Positions 35,302-43,961 of a stretch of DNA of 64,000 bases are shown piece by piece (within the stretch, counting starts at the first letter, position 1; each line of letters starts with the position of its first letter). The position numbers and the translations under genes are program-made. A model generated the notes under the pieces. It had not been told where the DNA came from. It did no database searches and saw only the letters and a program-made list of their open reading frames with translations. This stretch comes from Lentzea indica (GTDB taxonomy: Bacteria; Actinomycetota; Actinomycetes; Mycobacteriales; Pseudonocardiaceae): positions 1-64,000 of the forward strand of contig NZ_VSRL01000007.1 of assembly GCF_012184385.1 (NCBI RefSeq). Reading direction: 5' to 3'.

Positions 35302-35712
35302 ATGATGACCACAGTCGGCGAGGGCGAGGAACTGACCGCCCCTGACGCGAAGATCACCGTCCGGATCTCGGGGAAGCACACCGACGGCGCCTACGAGCTG
35401 TTCGAGGTGGACGCGCCACGAGGCGAGGCCGCGCCACCACACCGCACCCCGTGGCCCAAGGCCTACTACGTGTTGCACGGACGCATGGCCGTGCTGCTCG
35501 ACGGCGAGCTGCACGACCTGTCGCCGGGCGACGCCATCACGATCCCGCCCAACGCCCCGCACACCTTCACCGTGCACACGCCATCCGTGCAGTTCCTGGC
35601 TTTCGCGGTGGGTGACGTGATGGGCGCGTTCTTCCGCGACCTGTCCGAGAACGGCATGGAGGCGCTGGCACGGCACGGGGTGACGCTGCTCGTCCACGAG
35701 GTGCAGCCATGA
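35302..35712 (+). CDS. Cupin-domain protein
   Basis: A 136-residue single cupin: A-P-P-H-R-T-P-W-P-K-A-Y-Y-V-L-H-G and P-G-D-A-I-T-I-P-P-N-A-P-H-T-F. Only part of the usual metal-binding His/Glu set is present. The role is unknown. ATG 35302 and ATG 35305 are both possible. The stop overlaps the DUF1304 start (ATGA), so the two are coupled; they may be controlled by the divergent LuxR regulator. Confidence 0.82.
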   Translation: MMTTVGEGEELTAPDAKITVRISGKHTDGAYELFEVDAPRGEAAPPHRTPWPKAYYVLHGRMAVLLDGELHDLSPGDAITIPPNAPHTFTVHTPSVQFLAFAVGDVMGAFFRDLSENGMEALARHGVTLLVHEVQP

Positions 35713-36098
35713 GCGTCGTCGCCCAGGTCGCGGCGGTGGTCGCGGCCCTGGTCCACGTGGTCGTGTGGGTGTGGGAGGCGTTCCTCATCCACCGCGTCCA
35801 CCACTCGGTGTTCCGCCAGCCCGCCTCGCACGTGCCGGCGATCCGCCTGTGGGCGTTCGGGGTGGGCTTCTACAACCTGTTCCTGGCGTGCGGCCTGATC
35901 GCCGGACTGATCGCGTTGCACACCGGGCACGAGCTGGTCGGCCGCACGCTGATCTTCTACGTGTCCTGGTTCATGGTGCTGGGCAGCGTGGTGCTGGCCG
36001 TAGCCGATCAGCTGGAGATGAGCAGGCCGCGCAACCAGGCGTGGGGAGGCGTTGCGGCGGAAGGCGTTCCGCCGCTGATCGTTCTCCTGTTCGCTTGA
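35709..36098 (+). CDS. DUF1304 membrane protein
   Basis: A 129-residue protein with four predicted membrane helices and the DUF1304 features H-V-V-V-W-V-W-E-A-F-L near residue 17 and N-L-F-L-A-C-G-L near 57. Function unknown. It overlaps the cupin gene by four bases. Confidence 0.85.
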   Translation: MSVVAQVAAVVAALVHVVVWVWEAFLIHRVHHSVFRQPASHVPAIRLWAFGVGFYNLFLACGLIAGLIALHTGHELVGRTLIFYVSWFMVLGSVVLAVADQLEMSRPRNQAWGGVAAEGVPPLIVLLFA

Positions 36099-36126
36099 GG
36101 ACTCGCAACGACGTGGCGAGGTTGAG

Positions 36127-36140
36127 TAGCCTGCGTTCTC
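36127..36140 (+). promoter_or_regulatory. Putative -10 element of the fructosamine kinase gene
   Basis: TAGCCT at 36127-36132, 8 bases before the GTG start, with no ribosome site between. Likely leaderless. Confidence 0.45.
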
Positions 36141-37016
36141 GTGCCGGTCGCCTCTTTGCTGCTTGACCGCCTTCATGCCGCGGGTCTGAGTGATGTCACG
36201 GCAGTCGAGCCGGTCGAAGGCGGGGTTGCGGCGCTCGCCGGCGTCGCCACCCGGCGCAGCGGGCCCCCTCTGTTCGTCAAGTCGTTCGTCGACGTGCCGG
36301 CGGACGACCTGTTCGCGGCCGAGGCGGAAGGACTCGACGTTCTGCGGGAACGCGGTGTGCTCGCCACGCCTCAGGTCGTGCTCGCGACGCGGGACGTGCT
36401 GGTGTTGTCCGTCCTGCGGGCGCGGCCGGCGCAGGAGGCCTTCTGGGAGCAACTCGCCCACGCGCTCGCGCGGCTGCACACCTCGACGGTGCACGACAGG
36501 TTCGGCTGGGAGCGCGACAACTGGCTCGGTCGTTACCGGCAGGAGAACGCGTGGACCGCCGACGGACACGAGTTCTTCGCCCGGCGCCGACTGCTGCGCT
36601 GGCTGCCGGAGCGACGTGTCCGTGCGGCGCTGGACGAGCGGGACCGGCGGGCCTTGGAACGGCTGTGCGAGCGTCTGCCCGACCTGCTGCCGCCCCGGCC
36701 GGCCTGCCTGACCCACGGTGATCTGTGGGCGCACAACGTCCTCGCCACCGAGGACGGTCAGCCCGCGTTGATCGACCCGGCGGTCTCCTACACGTGGGCC
36801 GAGGTCGACCTGGCGCACCTGTGGTGCACTCCGCATCCGCCGGAGGCGAAGCGTTTCTTCGACGTGTACGCGGAGCTGACCGGCCTGGACGACACCTGGC
36901 GAGCCCGGATGCCGTTGATCCAGCTGCGTCAGCACCTGGCCGTCATCGCCCAGTTCGACCACGACTGGGGTGCGGCGCAGCAGGTCCGCGCCACGCTCAA
37001 GCCGTTCCGCCGATAA
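36141..37016 (+). CDS. Fructosamine kinase family protein
   Basis: A 291-residue kinase-fold protein of the fructosamine/ketosamine-3-kinase family, which phosphorylates glycated amines so that they break down (protein deglycation). It shows F-V-K-S-F near residue 45, H-A-L-A-R-L-H near 112, the catalytic C-L-T-H-G-D-L-W-A-H-N near 193 and L-I-D-P-A-V near 210. Whether it acts on proteins or free amines cannot be told. Confidence 0.88.
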   Translation: MPVASLLLDRLHAAGLSDVTAVEPVEGGVAALAGVATRRSGPPLFVKSFVDVPADDLFAAEAEGLDVLRERGVLATPQVVLATRDVLVLSVLRARPAQEAFWEQLAHALARLHTSTVHDRFGWERDNWLGRYRQENAWTADGHEFFARRRLLRWLPERRVRAALDERDRRALERLCERLPDLLPPRPACLTHGDLWAHNVLATEDGQPALIDPAVSYTWAEVDLAHLWCTPHPPEAKRFFDVYAELTGLDDTWRARMPLIQLRQHLAVIAQFDHDWGAAQQVRATLKPFRR

Positions 37017-37117
37017 GACGGTGGACACGACTCCCCGCTGAGCCGGTTCGGGAGCGCATTGCTGGTGGGGGAATTACGTACGATTCGCTTACCAGAACGA
37101 CTTTGGGGGACCTGTTC

Positions 37118-37525
37118 GTGAAGAAGGTGGAACTACCCGACGGTGCCGTGGTGACCGGGCGTGGCCTGCGGGACGGCAAGCTCGTGGAGCCATTTCCCCA
37201 GTACGGGATCTATCTGCAGCCCAGGCCTGTCGACGTGCCGTGGCCGCACGACTGGATCGACTGGCCGGACTTCCGGCTTCCGCGTGATCACGACGCCGCG
37301 ATCAGGCTGATTCGCTCTCTGCACGCGCGAGCCCTGGCGGGCGAAAACGTCGAGGTGGCGTGCAGTGGCGGCGTCGGGCGCACCGGGACGGTCATGTCGT
37401 GCTTGGCCGTGCTGGCGGGTGTGCCCGCGGAGGAAGCCGTGGCGTGGACGCGCGCGAACTACCACCGGCGCGCGGTGGAAACGCCGTGGCAGAAGCGATG
37501 GGTCAGGCGTTTTCCCGCCGGTTAG
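37118..37525 (+). CDS. Protein-tyrosine-phosphatase-like (CX5R) protein
   Basis: A 135-residue protein with the phosphatase signature C-S-G-G-V-G-R-T-G (CX5R, Cys near residue 84) and a preceding region matching small dual-specificity phosphatases. The general-acid loop is not obvious. The frame is open far upstream inside the kinase gene; GTG 37118 follows GGGGG at a suitable distance and gives a normal domain length. It overlaps the convergent MOSC gene by 4 bases. Confidence 0.78.
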   Translation: MKKVELPDGAVVTGRGLRDGKLVEPFPQYGIYLQPRPVDVPWPHDWIDWPDFRLPRDHDAAIRLIRSLHARALAGENVEVACSGGVGRTGTVMSCLAVLAGVPAEEAVAWTRANYHRRAVETPWQKRWVRRFPAG

Positions 37526-38190
37526 GAGTCGAGTTCGACGGTCGTGCGCTTGTGCACCAGCTCGATCACCTCGGGCGGCAGCGAGTCCCCTGCCTCCAGC
37601 AGGCGGGGGAGCAGGTCGGCCTCCGTCAGGACGGCCCGGAAGACCATCTCGACGGTGACGTCGTGGTCCGGCCGGTGGACGATGGTGATCTCGTCGCCGG
37701 GCGCGATCAGGCCGGCCTCCAGCACGCGGAAGTAGGCCCCTGGCCGCTTGGCCTGCGTGAACCGCTTCACCCAGCCGTGCTGCCCGAGAAAGCCCGCGAA
37801 CGTCCGGCACGGCACGCGCGGGCAGGTGACCTCCAGCAGGGCCGTGCCGACCCGCCAGCGTTCACCGACGAGCGCGGTGGTCTGGTCGATGCCCTCCGTG
37901 GTCAGGTTCTCGCCGAACTGGCCGTTGCGGAGGTCGACGCCGAGCTCGACCTGCCACCAGTCCAGGTCCTCGCGGGCGTAGGCGTAAACCGCCTGGTAGG
38001 CGCCACCGTGGTGGTCCAGGTCGGCGATCGCGTCGCCCGCGACACCGCTGCCGGAGCTTCCCTTGGGTCCGGGCGGGGAGACCTCCAGCGGGCCGTCGAC
38101 CGGGCGCTTGTCGATGCCGGTGGCGCCCTTCCGGGCGTAGTCGACCGGGACCGTCCTGTGGGCGATGTTCAGCGAGAGCACGACGGGCAT
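37522..38190 (-). CDS. MOSC-domain protein (YiiM-like)
   Basis: A 222-residue protein with the MOSC fold: G-D-x-I-x-D-x-x-H-H-G-G near residue 60, F-G-E-N-L near 92, C-P-R-V-P-C near 124, and a C-terminal three-helix tail as in YiiM. MOSC proteins handle sulfur or reduce N-hydroxylated compounds with a molybdenum cofactor. Convergent with the phosphatase. Confidence 0.87.
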   Translation of the reverse strand: MPVVLSLNIAHRTVPVDYARKGATGIDKRPVDGPLEVSPPGPKGSSGSGVAGDAIADLDHHGGAYQAVYAYAREDLDWWQVELGVDLRNGQFGENLTTEGIDQTTALVGERWRVGTALLEVTCPRVPCRTFAGFLGQHGWVKRFTQAKRPGAYFRVLEAGLIAPGDEITIVHRPDHDVTVEMVFRAVLTEADLLPRLLEAGDSLPPEVIELVHKRTTVELDS

Positions 38191-38200
38191 GAGCTCGAGG

Positions 38201-38590
38201 CTATTGGCCGACCGCCTTCGCCGCGATCGAATTGACGTAGTCCTGGTACTTGCCGACCTTGTGGGTGATCAGGTCCATGCACTCCTGGAGCCGGTCCATC
38301 TGCTGGCGGACGCGTTCCTGGTGCTCCTTGAGGATGTCGAGGCGCTGCAGCTCGTTGCCGTCGCCCTGGCGGACCAGCTCGGTGTAGCGGCGGATCTCCG
38401 GCACCGGCATCCCGGACATGCGCAGCATGATGCACATGCGCAGCCAGTCGACGTCCTGCTGCGTGTACACCCGGCGGCCACCCGGTCCTCTGTGGACCTG
38501 GTGCGCGAGGATGCCTTCTTTCTCGTAGAAGCGCAGCGCGTGCACGCTCAGCCCGGTGCGTTCGGCCACCTGTCCGATGCTCAACTGCAT
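38201..38590 (-). CDS. MerR-family regulator (controls adjacent aldo/keto reductase)
   Basis: A 129-residue MerR protein: S-I-G-Q-V-A-E-R-T-G-L-S-V-H-A-L-R-F-Y-E-K-E-G near the start, a second wing R-G-P-G-G-R-R-V-Y, and a C-terminal coiled-coil dimerisation helix. There are no conserved metal-binding Cys, so it is probably a small-molecule or redox sensor. It starts 45 bases from a 19-bp-spacer promoter that drives the aldo/keto reductase on the other strand. ATG 38590 (M-Q-L-S-I-G-Q) is preferred over 38602. Confidence 0.9.
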   Translation of the reverse strand: MQLSIGQVAERTGLSVHALRFYEKEGILAHQVHRGPGGRRVYTQQDVDWLRMCIMLRMSGMPVPEIRRYTELVRQGDGNELQRLDILKEHQERVRQQMDRLQECMDLITHKVGKYQDYVNSIAAKAVGQ

Positions 38591-38635
38591 GCGTCCGAGC
38601 ATAGGTGCCGGGCTACGAGCGGGCGCCGAAGGTGC

Positions 38636-38666
38636 TTGACCTAGAGGCGACTCTAGTTCCTAGGTT
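38636..38666 (+). promoter_or_regulatory. MerR-type promoter with 19-bp spacer and operator
   Basis: TTGACC (38636-38641) and TAGGTT (38661-38666) are 19 bases apart, the overlong spacer typical of MerR-activated promoters. Within it lies the dyad CTAGAG, four bases, CTCTAG (38641-38656). The reductase ATG is 7 bases after the -10, so the transcript is probably leaderless. Confidence 0.85.
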
Positions 38667-38673
38667 CTCCCGC

Positions 38674-39714
38674 ATGACGATGCGTTATCGCGTACTTGGG
38701 GGAACCGGCATCGAGGTCAGTCACCACTGCCTCGGCGCCATGATGTTCGGCTCTGTTGCCAACAACGACCACGACGAGGGCGTGCGGATCATCCACCGCG
38801 CCCTCGACGCCGGCATCAACTTCGTCGACACCGCCGACATGTACTCGGCGGGGGAGTCCGAGGAGATCGTCGGCAAGGCTCTGGCGGGCCGCAGGGACGA
38901 CGTCGTGCTGGCCACGAAGGTGCACTTCCCGTTGGGCGAGGGCCGCAACCGCAGCGGCAACTCGCGCCGCTACGTCGTGCGGGCTGTCGAGGACAGCCTG
39001 CGGCGTTTGGGTACCGACTGGATCGACCTGTACCAGGTGCACCGGCCGGACTACACGACCGACGTCGAGGAAACGCTGTCGGTGCTCACCGATCTGGTGC
39101 GGGACGGGAAGATCCGGGCGTTCGGGTGCTCGACGTTCCCGGCGGAGGAGATCGTCGAGGCGCACCACGTGTCGCTGAACCGCGGGCTGATGCGGTTCCG
39201 GACCGAGCAACCGCCGTACTCCCTGCTGGCGCGTGGGATCGAACGGTCGGTGCTGCCGACCTGCCGGCGGCTCGGGATGGGGGTGCTGGTGTGGAGCCCG
39301 CTGGCCAGCGGGTTCCTGTCGGGCAAGCATCGGCGGGGCGCCGCGGCCGAGGCGTTCCGGGCGACGTTGACCCCGGATCGTTTCGACGAGTCGTTGCCGG
39401 GCAACGCGGCGAAGTTCGAGGCCGTGGAGCAGTTCGCGAAGCTGGCCGACGAGATGGGGGTGTCGTTGCCGGCGCTGGCGATCGCGTTCGTGACGACGCA
39501 TCCCGCGGTGACCTCGGCGATCACCGGGCCGCGCACGATGGAGCAACTGGAGTCGTTGCTGGAGGGCGCTTCGCTGGTGCTGACCGACGACGTGCTGGAC
39601 CGGATCGACGAGATCGTGCCACCCGGCACGGACACCTATGACGTGCACGGGGTCTGGAAGCCCGCGTCGCTGCTGGACGTCCACCAGCGACGCAGGCCTC
39701 TGGATCAGCGCTGA
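38674..39714 (+). CDS. Aldo/keto reductase, copy 2 (MerR target)
   Basis: A 346-residue aldo/keto reductase: M-R-Y-R-V-L-G-G-T-G-I-E-V-S at the N terminus, F-V-D-T-A-D-M-Y (catalytic Asp and Tyr) near 50, L-A-T-K-V near 78, and Y-Q-V-H-R-P-D near 115. It presumably reduces an aldehyde or ketone that the MerR regulator senses; the substrate is unknown. Confidence 0.9.
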   Translation: MTMRYRVLGGTGIEVSHHCLGAMMFGSVANNDHDEGVRIIHRALDAGINFVDTADMYSAGESEEIVGKALAGRRDDVVLATKVHFPLGEGRNRSGNSRRYVVRAVEDSLRRLGTDWIDLYQVHRPDYTTDVEETLSVLTDLVRDGKIRAFGCSTFPAEEIVEAHHVSLNRGLMRFRTEQPPYSLLARGIERSVLPTCRRLGMGVLVWSPLASGFLSGKHRRGAAAEAFRATLTPDRFDESLPGNAAKFEAVEQFAKLADEMGVSLPALAIAFVTTHPAVTSAITGPRTMEQLESLLEGASLVLTDDVLDRIDEIVPPGTDTYDVHGVWKPASLLDVHQRRRPLDQR

Positions 39715-39715
39715 C

Positions 39716-40837
39716 TCACCACGCCTGAGTGGTCAGGCCGGTGCCGAGGTAGATCTGGTCGTACCCGTTGCCGTCGTTGTCGTCGGTGTAGACGACGGTG
39801 ACGCGGCCCCACGGGTCGACGCCGACGGCGGGCTCGTCCTGCCTGCCGGTGGCGTTCGAGACGGTGAGCTGCCTCGGCGGCCGGCCGGTGGTGGTGCCGT
39901 CGGGGTTGTAGACGTGCGTGTAGACGTCCTGCGCCTCCGCCGTGGTCACCGCGACGCCCAGCTGGTCGTCGATGCCGACCTGCGGGTCCGTGCCGGTGGT
40001 CTGAGCAACGGCACCACGTGACGCCCCGGCCGCGGTGAAGGACTGCGTGCGGACACCGGACTGTTCCCAAGCGACCGCGAAGTCGCCGTTGAAGTTGGCC
40101 GCCACGGCGGGGCTTTTCCCTTGCCCCGTCGTGGTTTGCGCCTGCTTCACGCCGCCGGACGGGGTGAGGGTCTTGCGGGCGACGTTCGCGTCCGCCTCCC
40201 ACACCACGATCGCGTTGCCCGCCGCGCCCATCGCGACCTGGGGCTTGGCGTGGGTGCCGCCGGCGTTGTTGACCGGGGCCTCGTAGGTCTTGGACGAGAT
40301 GGACGCGAACCCGCTCACCCGCACGGTGGGCGCGGCGGTGCCCTGCTTGTCCTCCCACGTGACCGCGAAGCCGCCGGTGTCGGGATCGGCGGCGACGCTC
40401 GGGAAGTACTGCTGGCCGTCGGCGTTCGCGTTCGCCCTGCCGGAACCGGAGACGGTGCCGCTCGCGCTGACCGAGCGGACCGCGATGTTGTAGAAACCGT
40501 TGCCGTCAGGGTCTTCCGACCACACGACGACAGCGCTGCCGTCCTCGTGCAGCGACACGTCCGGCTGCCAGTGGCGCCAGTTCCCGGTGCCGCCGGCCGA
40601 GAGCTTCTTCTCGTAGATCGAGGTTCCCTCTTTGTAGAGCCGGATCCAGACGTCGGAGTGGATCGGGTCGGTGGGGTTGGTGGTGTCGCGGTCGTCCTCC
40701 CACACGACGGCCGTGTAGCCGTTGCGGGTGGCCGAGACGGACGCGTTGTCCTGGTCGCCGGTCGAGTCGCTGTTGACCGTGGACCACGTCAGTGGAGCGG
40801 GTGCCAGCAGGAGGCTCGCTATCAGCAGTGTCTTCAC
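39716..40837 (-). CDS. Secreted beta-propeller-like protein
   Basis: A 373-residue exported protein (short signal peptide M-K-T-L-L-I-A-S-L-L-L-A-P). It has repeated units of roughly 45 residues, each ending in A-V-V-W-E-D/S-E or V-A-W-E-like strands with D-x-D-G-N-G loops (for example Y-T-A-V-V-W-E-D-D, A-V-V-V-W-S-E-D, V-T-W-E-D-K), which suggests a beta-propeller. Function unknown. Its GTG start overlaps the PhoD stop by four bases (GTGA), so the two are translated together. Confidence 0.72.
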   Translation of the reverse strand: MKTLLIASLLLAPAPLTWSTVNSDSTGDQDNASVSATRNGYTAVVWEDDRDTTNPTDPIHSDVWIRLYKEGTSIYEKKLSAGGTGNWRHWQPDVSLHEDGSAVVVWSEDPDGNGFYNIAVRSVSASGTVSGSGRANANADGQQYFPSVAADPDTGGFAVTWEDKQGTAAPTVRVSGFASISSKTYEAPVNNAGGTHAKPQVAMGAAGNAIVVWEADANVARKTLTPSGGVKQAQTTTGQGKSPAVAANFNGDFAVAWEQSGVRTQSFTAAGASRGAVAQTTGTDPQVGIDDQLGVAVTTAEAQDVYTHVYNPDGTTTGRPPRQLTVSNATGRQDEPAVGVDPWGRVTVVYTDDNDGNGYDQIYLGTGLTTQAW

Positions 40838-42347
40838 GGCGCCTGCAATCCGGGGTTGTTCGCCTCGACGACGTAGCTGCCGACGGTTTTCACCGGGTAG
40901 TCGCGGACGGTGACCTTGTCGACGGCGCGGAAGTCGACCCGCATCTCGGTCGGGTTGGTGCGGGTCTTCACGTACCCGCGCAGGTTCTTGAAGTACTTCA
41001 CGTGCGGGTTCAGCGCCGGGTTGAGGCTGTTGTCCGCCGCGTTGCCGTCACCGCCGGACGTGATCGACGTGGTGACGAGCTCGGTGCCGATGATCCGGTT
41101 CTGCGACTGGTAGTTCTGCATGAGGTTCGCGGCCCAGCTGCGGTGTACGTCGCCGGTGAGGACCACCGTGCCCTTGTTGCCGTTGGTGTCCCAGGCGTTC
41201 TGGATGCGGGTGCGGTTGGCGGTGTAGCCGTCCCACGCGTCCATGCTCTTCGCGCCGTCCGCGCTCGCGAGCCGTTGGGCGAAGAACACCTGCTGGCCGA
41301 GGAAGTCCCACGTGCCGAGCTTCTGCCGCAGCCCGTCGATCAGCCACGTCTCCTGCGAGGTGCCGGTGAGCGAACGCGCCGGGTCGTCGGCGGCCGGGCA
41401 GACCTTCGTGCCGTCGCCGCACGCCTGGTCGTGGCGGTACTGGCGGGTGTCGAGCATGTGGAACGTGGCGAGGCTGCCCCAGCGAACCCTGCGGTGCAGC
41501 AGCATGTTCTCCGCGCTGGGAGCCTGGGCGCTTCTGAGCGGCATGTGCTCGTAGTACGCCTTGTACGCGGCCGCGCGGCGTGCTTTGAAGTCGCCGGCGG
41601 GATTCGTGTCGTTGCGGATCAGGTCGGCGTAGTTGTTCTCGACCTCGTGGTCGTCCCACACCACGAGCCACGGCGCGGTGGCGTGCGCGGCCTGCAGGTC
41701 CGGGTCGGTCTTGTACTGGGCGTGGCGGACCCGGTAGTGGGCGAGAGTGCTGATCTCGGTGGCGGGCGCGAACTTGCGGACCCTCGTGGTGCTGGCCGCG
41801 CCCTCGTAGATGTAGTCGCCGAGATGCAGGATCAGGTCGGGGTGTTCCTCCGCCATCCGGCGGTAGGCCGTGAAGTAGCCCTCCTCGAAGTGCGAGCACG
41901 AGGCGAAGAGCATGGTCAGCTCGGGGGAGCTGCCGACGGCAGGAGCGGTGAGGGCGCGGCCGACGGGGGAGAGGTGGCCGCCGGTGCGGAAGCGGTACCA
42001 GTACTCGCGGCCGGGCTCCAGGCCCGTGAGGGTGACGTGCACGGAGTGAGCGCTTGCCTGAGTCGTGGTGAACGTGCCGGTGCGGGCGATGCTCGTGAAG
42101 TGCTCGTCGGTGGCGACCTGCCATTCGACGGCGGTGTTGGTGTTCGGCATGCGCCGAGGCCGTCGGCGTTGAGAGGGCTGGGGGCCAGACGGGTCCAGAT
42201 GACGAAGCCGTCGGCCGCTGGTTCGCCGGACGCGACCCCGAGGGTGAACGGGTAGCCGATCGCGTTGGCCAGTGCGGGAAGTAGAGCTCCGGCGCTCGCT
42301 CCCGCGAGGCCGCCCACGATGAAGGTGCGTCTCCGTAACGTGGTCAT
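40834..42347 (-). CDS. phoD: PhoD-family alkaline phosphatase, Tat-exported, frame broken near 42151-42155
   Basis: About 504 residues once repaired. The first frame gives a Tat signal (R-R-R-T-F-I-V-G-G-L-A) and the PhoD N-terminal domain (F-T-L-G-V-A-S-G-E-P, V-I-W-T-R-L-A-P). The second frame gives the metallophosphatase core (F-A-S-C-S-H-F-E-E-G, H-L-G-D-Y-I-Y-E-G, V-W-D-D-H-E-V-E-N-N-Y, L-T-G-D-V-H). They join at GGCCTCGGC-GCATG, where one extra G yields ...G-L-G-G-M-P-N-T. Length is 2 modulo 3, consistent with a single missing base. It releases phosphate from phosphodiesters or monoesters outside the cell. No clear Pho box was identified. Confidence 0.85.
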
Positions 42348-42358
42348 GACCCGCAGGC

Positions 42359-42877
42359 TTACCGAACGCGGGTAAAGGTCCGCCTAACGGTGTGCGGCTT
42401 CAAAGTGGTTTCCCACCATGCAAAAGCGGCGTGGTCGTCGTTGTGGATGTCGAACGCGTCGGCGAGCAGCTCGGCTGCGCAGAGCGGGATCCTGGTGTCT
42501 TGGACGGCGCGGTAGAGCAGTGCCACGTGGTCACGGGACCAGGATTCGAGGCGCAGGCCGGGTAATCGTTCGGCGTGGCAGCAGGGTTGGGCGCACACGA
42601 CGATGTCGAACCACTCGTCGTCGTGGTCGTTGAACGCGACTGTGACGCCGAACCGGTCCGGGTGCAGCGCGGTCACCGTGCTGTGCCGGGTCTCGTAGTG
42701 CAGGGGGTACGGCAGGGCGGCGAGCCGTTTCGCGGCGTGGCGATCGGGGCCGCTGATCAGGACGGGATCATGATGGGTGCCGTGGTCGAGCACGACCACC
42801 TCCCACGTGCTGCGGGTCAACCTGAGTGCGGTCGCGAGACCGGCGATTCCGGAGCCGACGACGAGTGCTGTGGCCAT
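42359..42877 (-). CDS. Short FAD/NAD-binding protein
   Basis: A 172-residue protein opening with a Rossmann motif A-L-V-V-G-S-G-I-A-G-L-A-T-A-L-R. Relatives with this start are usually full flavin monooxygenases of about 370-400 residues; here only the N-terminal part and an unusual tail remain. No frame break was seen, so it is either a genuinely short protein or a decayed gene. A 16-base perfect palindrome separates it from the divergent MarR gene. Confidence 0.6.
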   Translation of the reverse strand: MATALVVGSGIAGLATALRLTRSTWEVVVLDHGTHHDPVLISGPDRHAAKRLAALPYPLHYETRHSTVTALHPDRFGVTVAFNDHDDEWFDIVVCAQPCCHAERLPGLRLESWSRDHVALLYRAVQDTRIPLCAAELLADAFDIHNDDHAAFAWWETTLKPHTVRRTFTRVR

Positions 42878-42915
42878 GGCGAGCCCCTTCCCCCTAGGAT
42901 TGAGGCTAGCGAACG

Positions 42916-42931
42916 TTCAGAAATTTCTGAA
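42916..42931. promoter_or_regulatory. MarR/GbsR-type operator
   Basis: A perfect 16-base palindrome, TTCAGAAA followed by its complement TTTCTGAA, in the 66-base gap between the short flavoprotein and the MarR regulator. It ends 12 bases before the MarR start and probably controls both directions. Confidence 0.78.
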
Positions 42932-42943
42932 GACAGGGACACT

Positions 42944-43414
42944 GTGACGGGCGAGACAGCACGCAGGGAAGCGGCGGAGCATCTGGCGCTCGCACTCGTC
43001 GGCGCGGGGATGCAGCGGATGGCGTCAAGGACGTTGGCGGCGTTCCTGTTCGCTGACAAGGAGTCGCTGACCGCAGGAGATCTCGCCGACGAGCTGGGTG
43101 TGAGCGCCGGGTCCGTGTCCGGCGCCATCAAGATGGTCGCGCAGATGGGCCTGATCGAGCGGAGTTTCGTGGCGGGCAGCCGGCGCGAGCACTACCGGAT
43201 GCGCGACAACGCCTGGACCACCCTGTACTCGCGGCAGCACTCGATCATCGACGACGTGCTGTCGGCGGTCGAGAGGGGTGTCGACGCCGTCGGGCCGGGT
43301 CCCGCGTACGACCGGCTCACCTACATGCGTGACTTCTACACGTTCCTGCTCAACGAGGTGCCTGCGCTGGTGGAGCGGTTCGAGCAGCAGCGCCGTGAAG
43401 AACCCCGTCCATGA
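42944..43414 (+). CDS. MarR/GbsR-family regulator
   Basis: A 156-residue winged-helix regulator; S-L-T-A-G-D-L-A-D-E-L-G-V-S-A-G-S-V-S-G-A-I-K is the recognition region, as in GbsR-like members. The GTG start follows CAGGGA; the open frame upstream overlaps the divergent gene and the operator and is not used. It probably regulates itself and the divergent flavoprotein through the 42916-42931 palindrome. Its 3' end overlaps the convergent TetR gene by 65 bases. Confidence 0.85.
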   Translation: MTGETARREAAEHLALALVGAGMQRMASRTLAAFLFADKESLTAGDLADELGVSAGSVSGAIKMVAQMGLIERSFVAGSRREHYRMRDNAWTTLYSRQHSIIDDVLSAVERGVDAVGPGPAYDRLTYMRDFYTFLLNEVPALVERFEQQRREEPRP

Positions 43415-43901
43415 TCAGGTCCAGCATCCGCCTCGCCTGATCCGGGTCGCCGTTCTGCGCGACGCCGATCAGCAGCGCCATCAGGTCCATGGGTTTCGTC
43501 TGCGCGCCCAGCGGGGCCAGTAGCAGGGCCACCGCGTCGGTCATCTTGGCGCGGCTGTGCTCGAACGGGTTCATGCCCGCGGCGATCACGGCCTGCAGGG
43601 CTTCCTTGAGGTCGCGCTTCGTCGCGGCGTAGGCGATGAAGCGGTCCATCCACTCCCGCAGCGCCGCCTGGGGTTCGTGGGTCTCGAGCAGCTCGGACGC
43701 CGCGTCGCAGAGCTTCTCCAGCTCCGTGCGGTAGACCGCCTCGATCAACGCCTCGCGGGTGGGGAAGTGCCGGTACAGCGTGCCGATCCCCACGCCCGCC
43801 TTCTTGGCGATGGCGCCGAGCGTCACGTCCTTCTCGTGGGTGAACGCGTCCAGCGCCACCTCGAGCAGCAACCCGCGGTTGCGGACAGCGTCAGCACGCA
43901 C
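43350..43901 (-). CDS. TetR-family regulator (controls the SDR pair)
   Basis: A 183-residue TetR protein: V-T-L-G-A-I-A-K-K-A-G-V-G-I-G-T-L-Y-R-H-F-P-T-R-E-A in the helix-turn-helix and a SACE_7040-like C-terminal domain. The GTG start has AGGAG 7 bases upstream. Two palindromic sites lie between it and the divergent SDR genes, which it most likely represses. It overlaps the MarR gene by 65 bases at its 3' end. Confidence 0.9.
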   Translation of the reverse strand: MRADAVRNRGLLLEVALDAFTHEKDVTLGAIAKKAGVGIGTLYRHFPTREALIEAVYRTELEKLCDAASELLETHEPQAALREWMDRFIAYAATKRDLKEALQAVIAAGMNPFEHSRAKMTDAVALLLAPLGAQTKPMDLMALLIGVAQNGDPDQARRMLDLIMDGVLHGAAARTAPPAQAPR

Positions 43902-43926
43902 TTGTTCACTCCTGATGGGTCACTTG

Positions 43927-43950
43927 CTAAACGGAGGATCCTCCGTTTAG
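43927..43950. promoter_or_regulatory. TetR operator 1 (perfect 24-base palindrome)
   Basis: CTAAACGGAGGA followed directly by its exact complement. It lies 26 bases before the TetR start and 60 before the first SDR gene, a position suited to repressing both directions. Confidence 0.85.
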
Positions 43951-43961
43951 AGTGGAACTCG

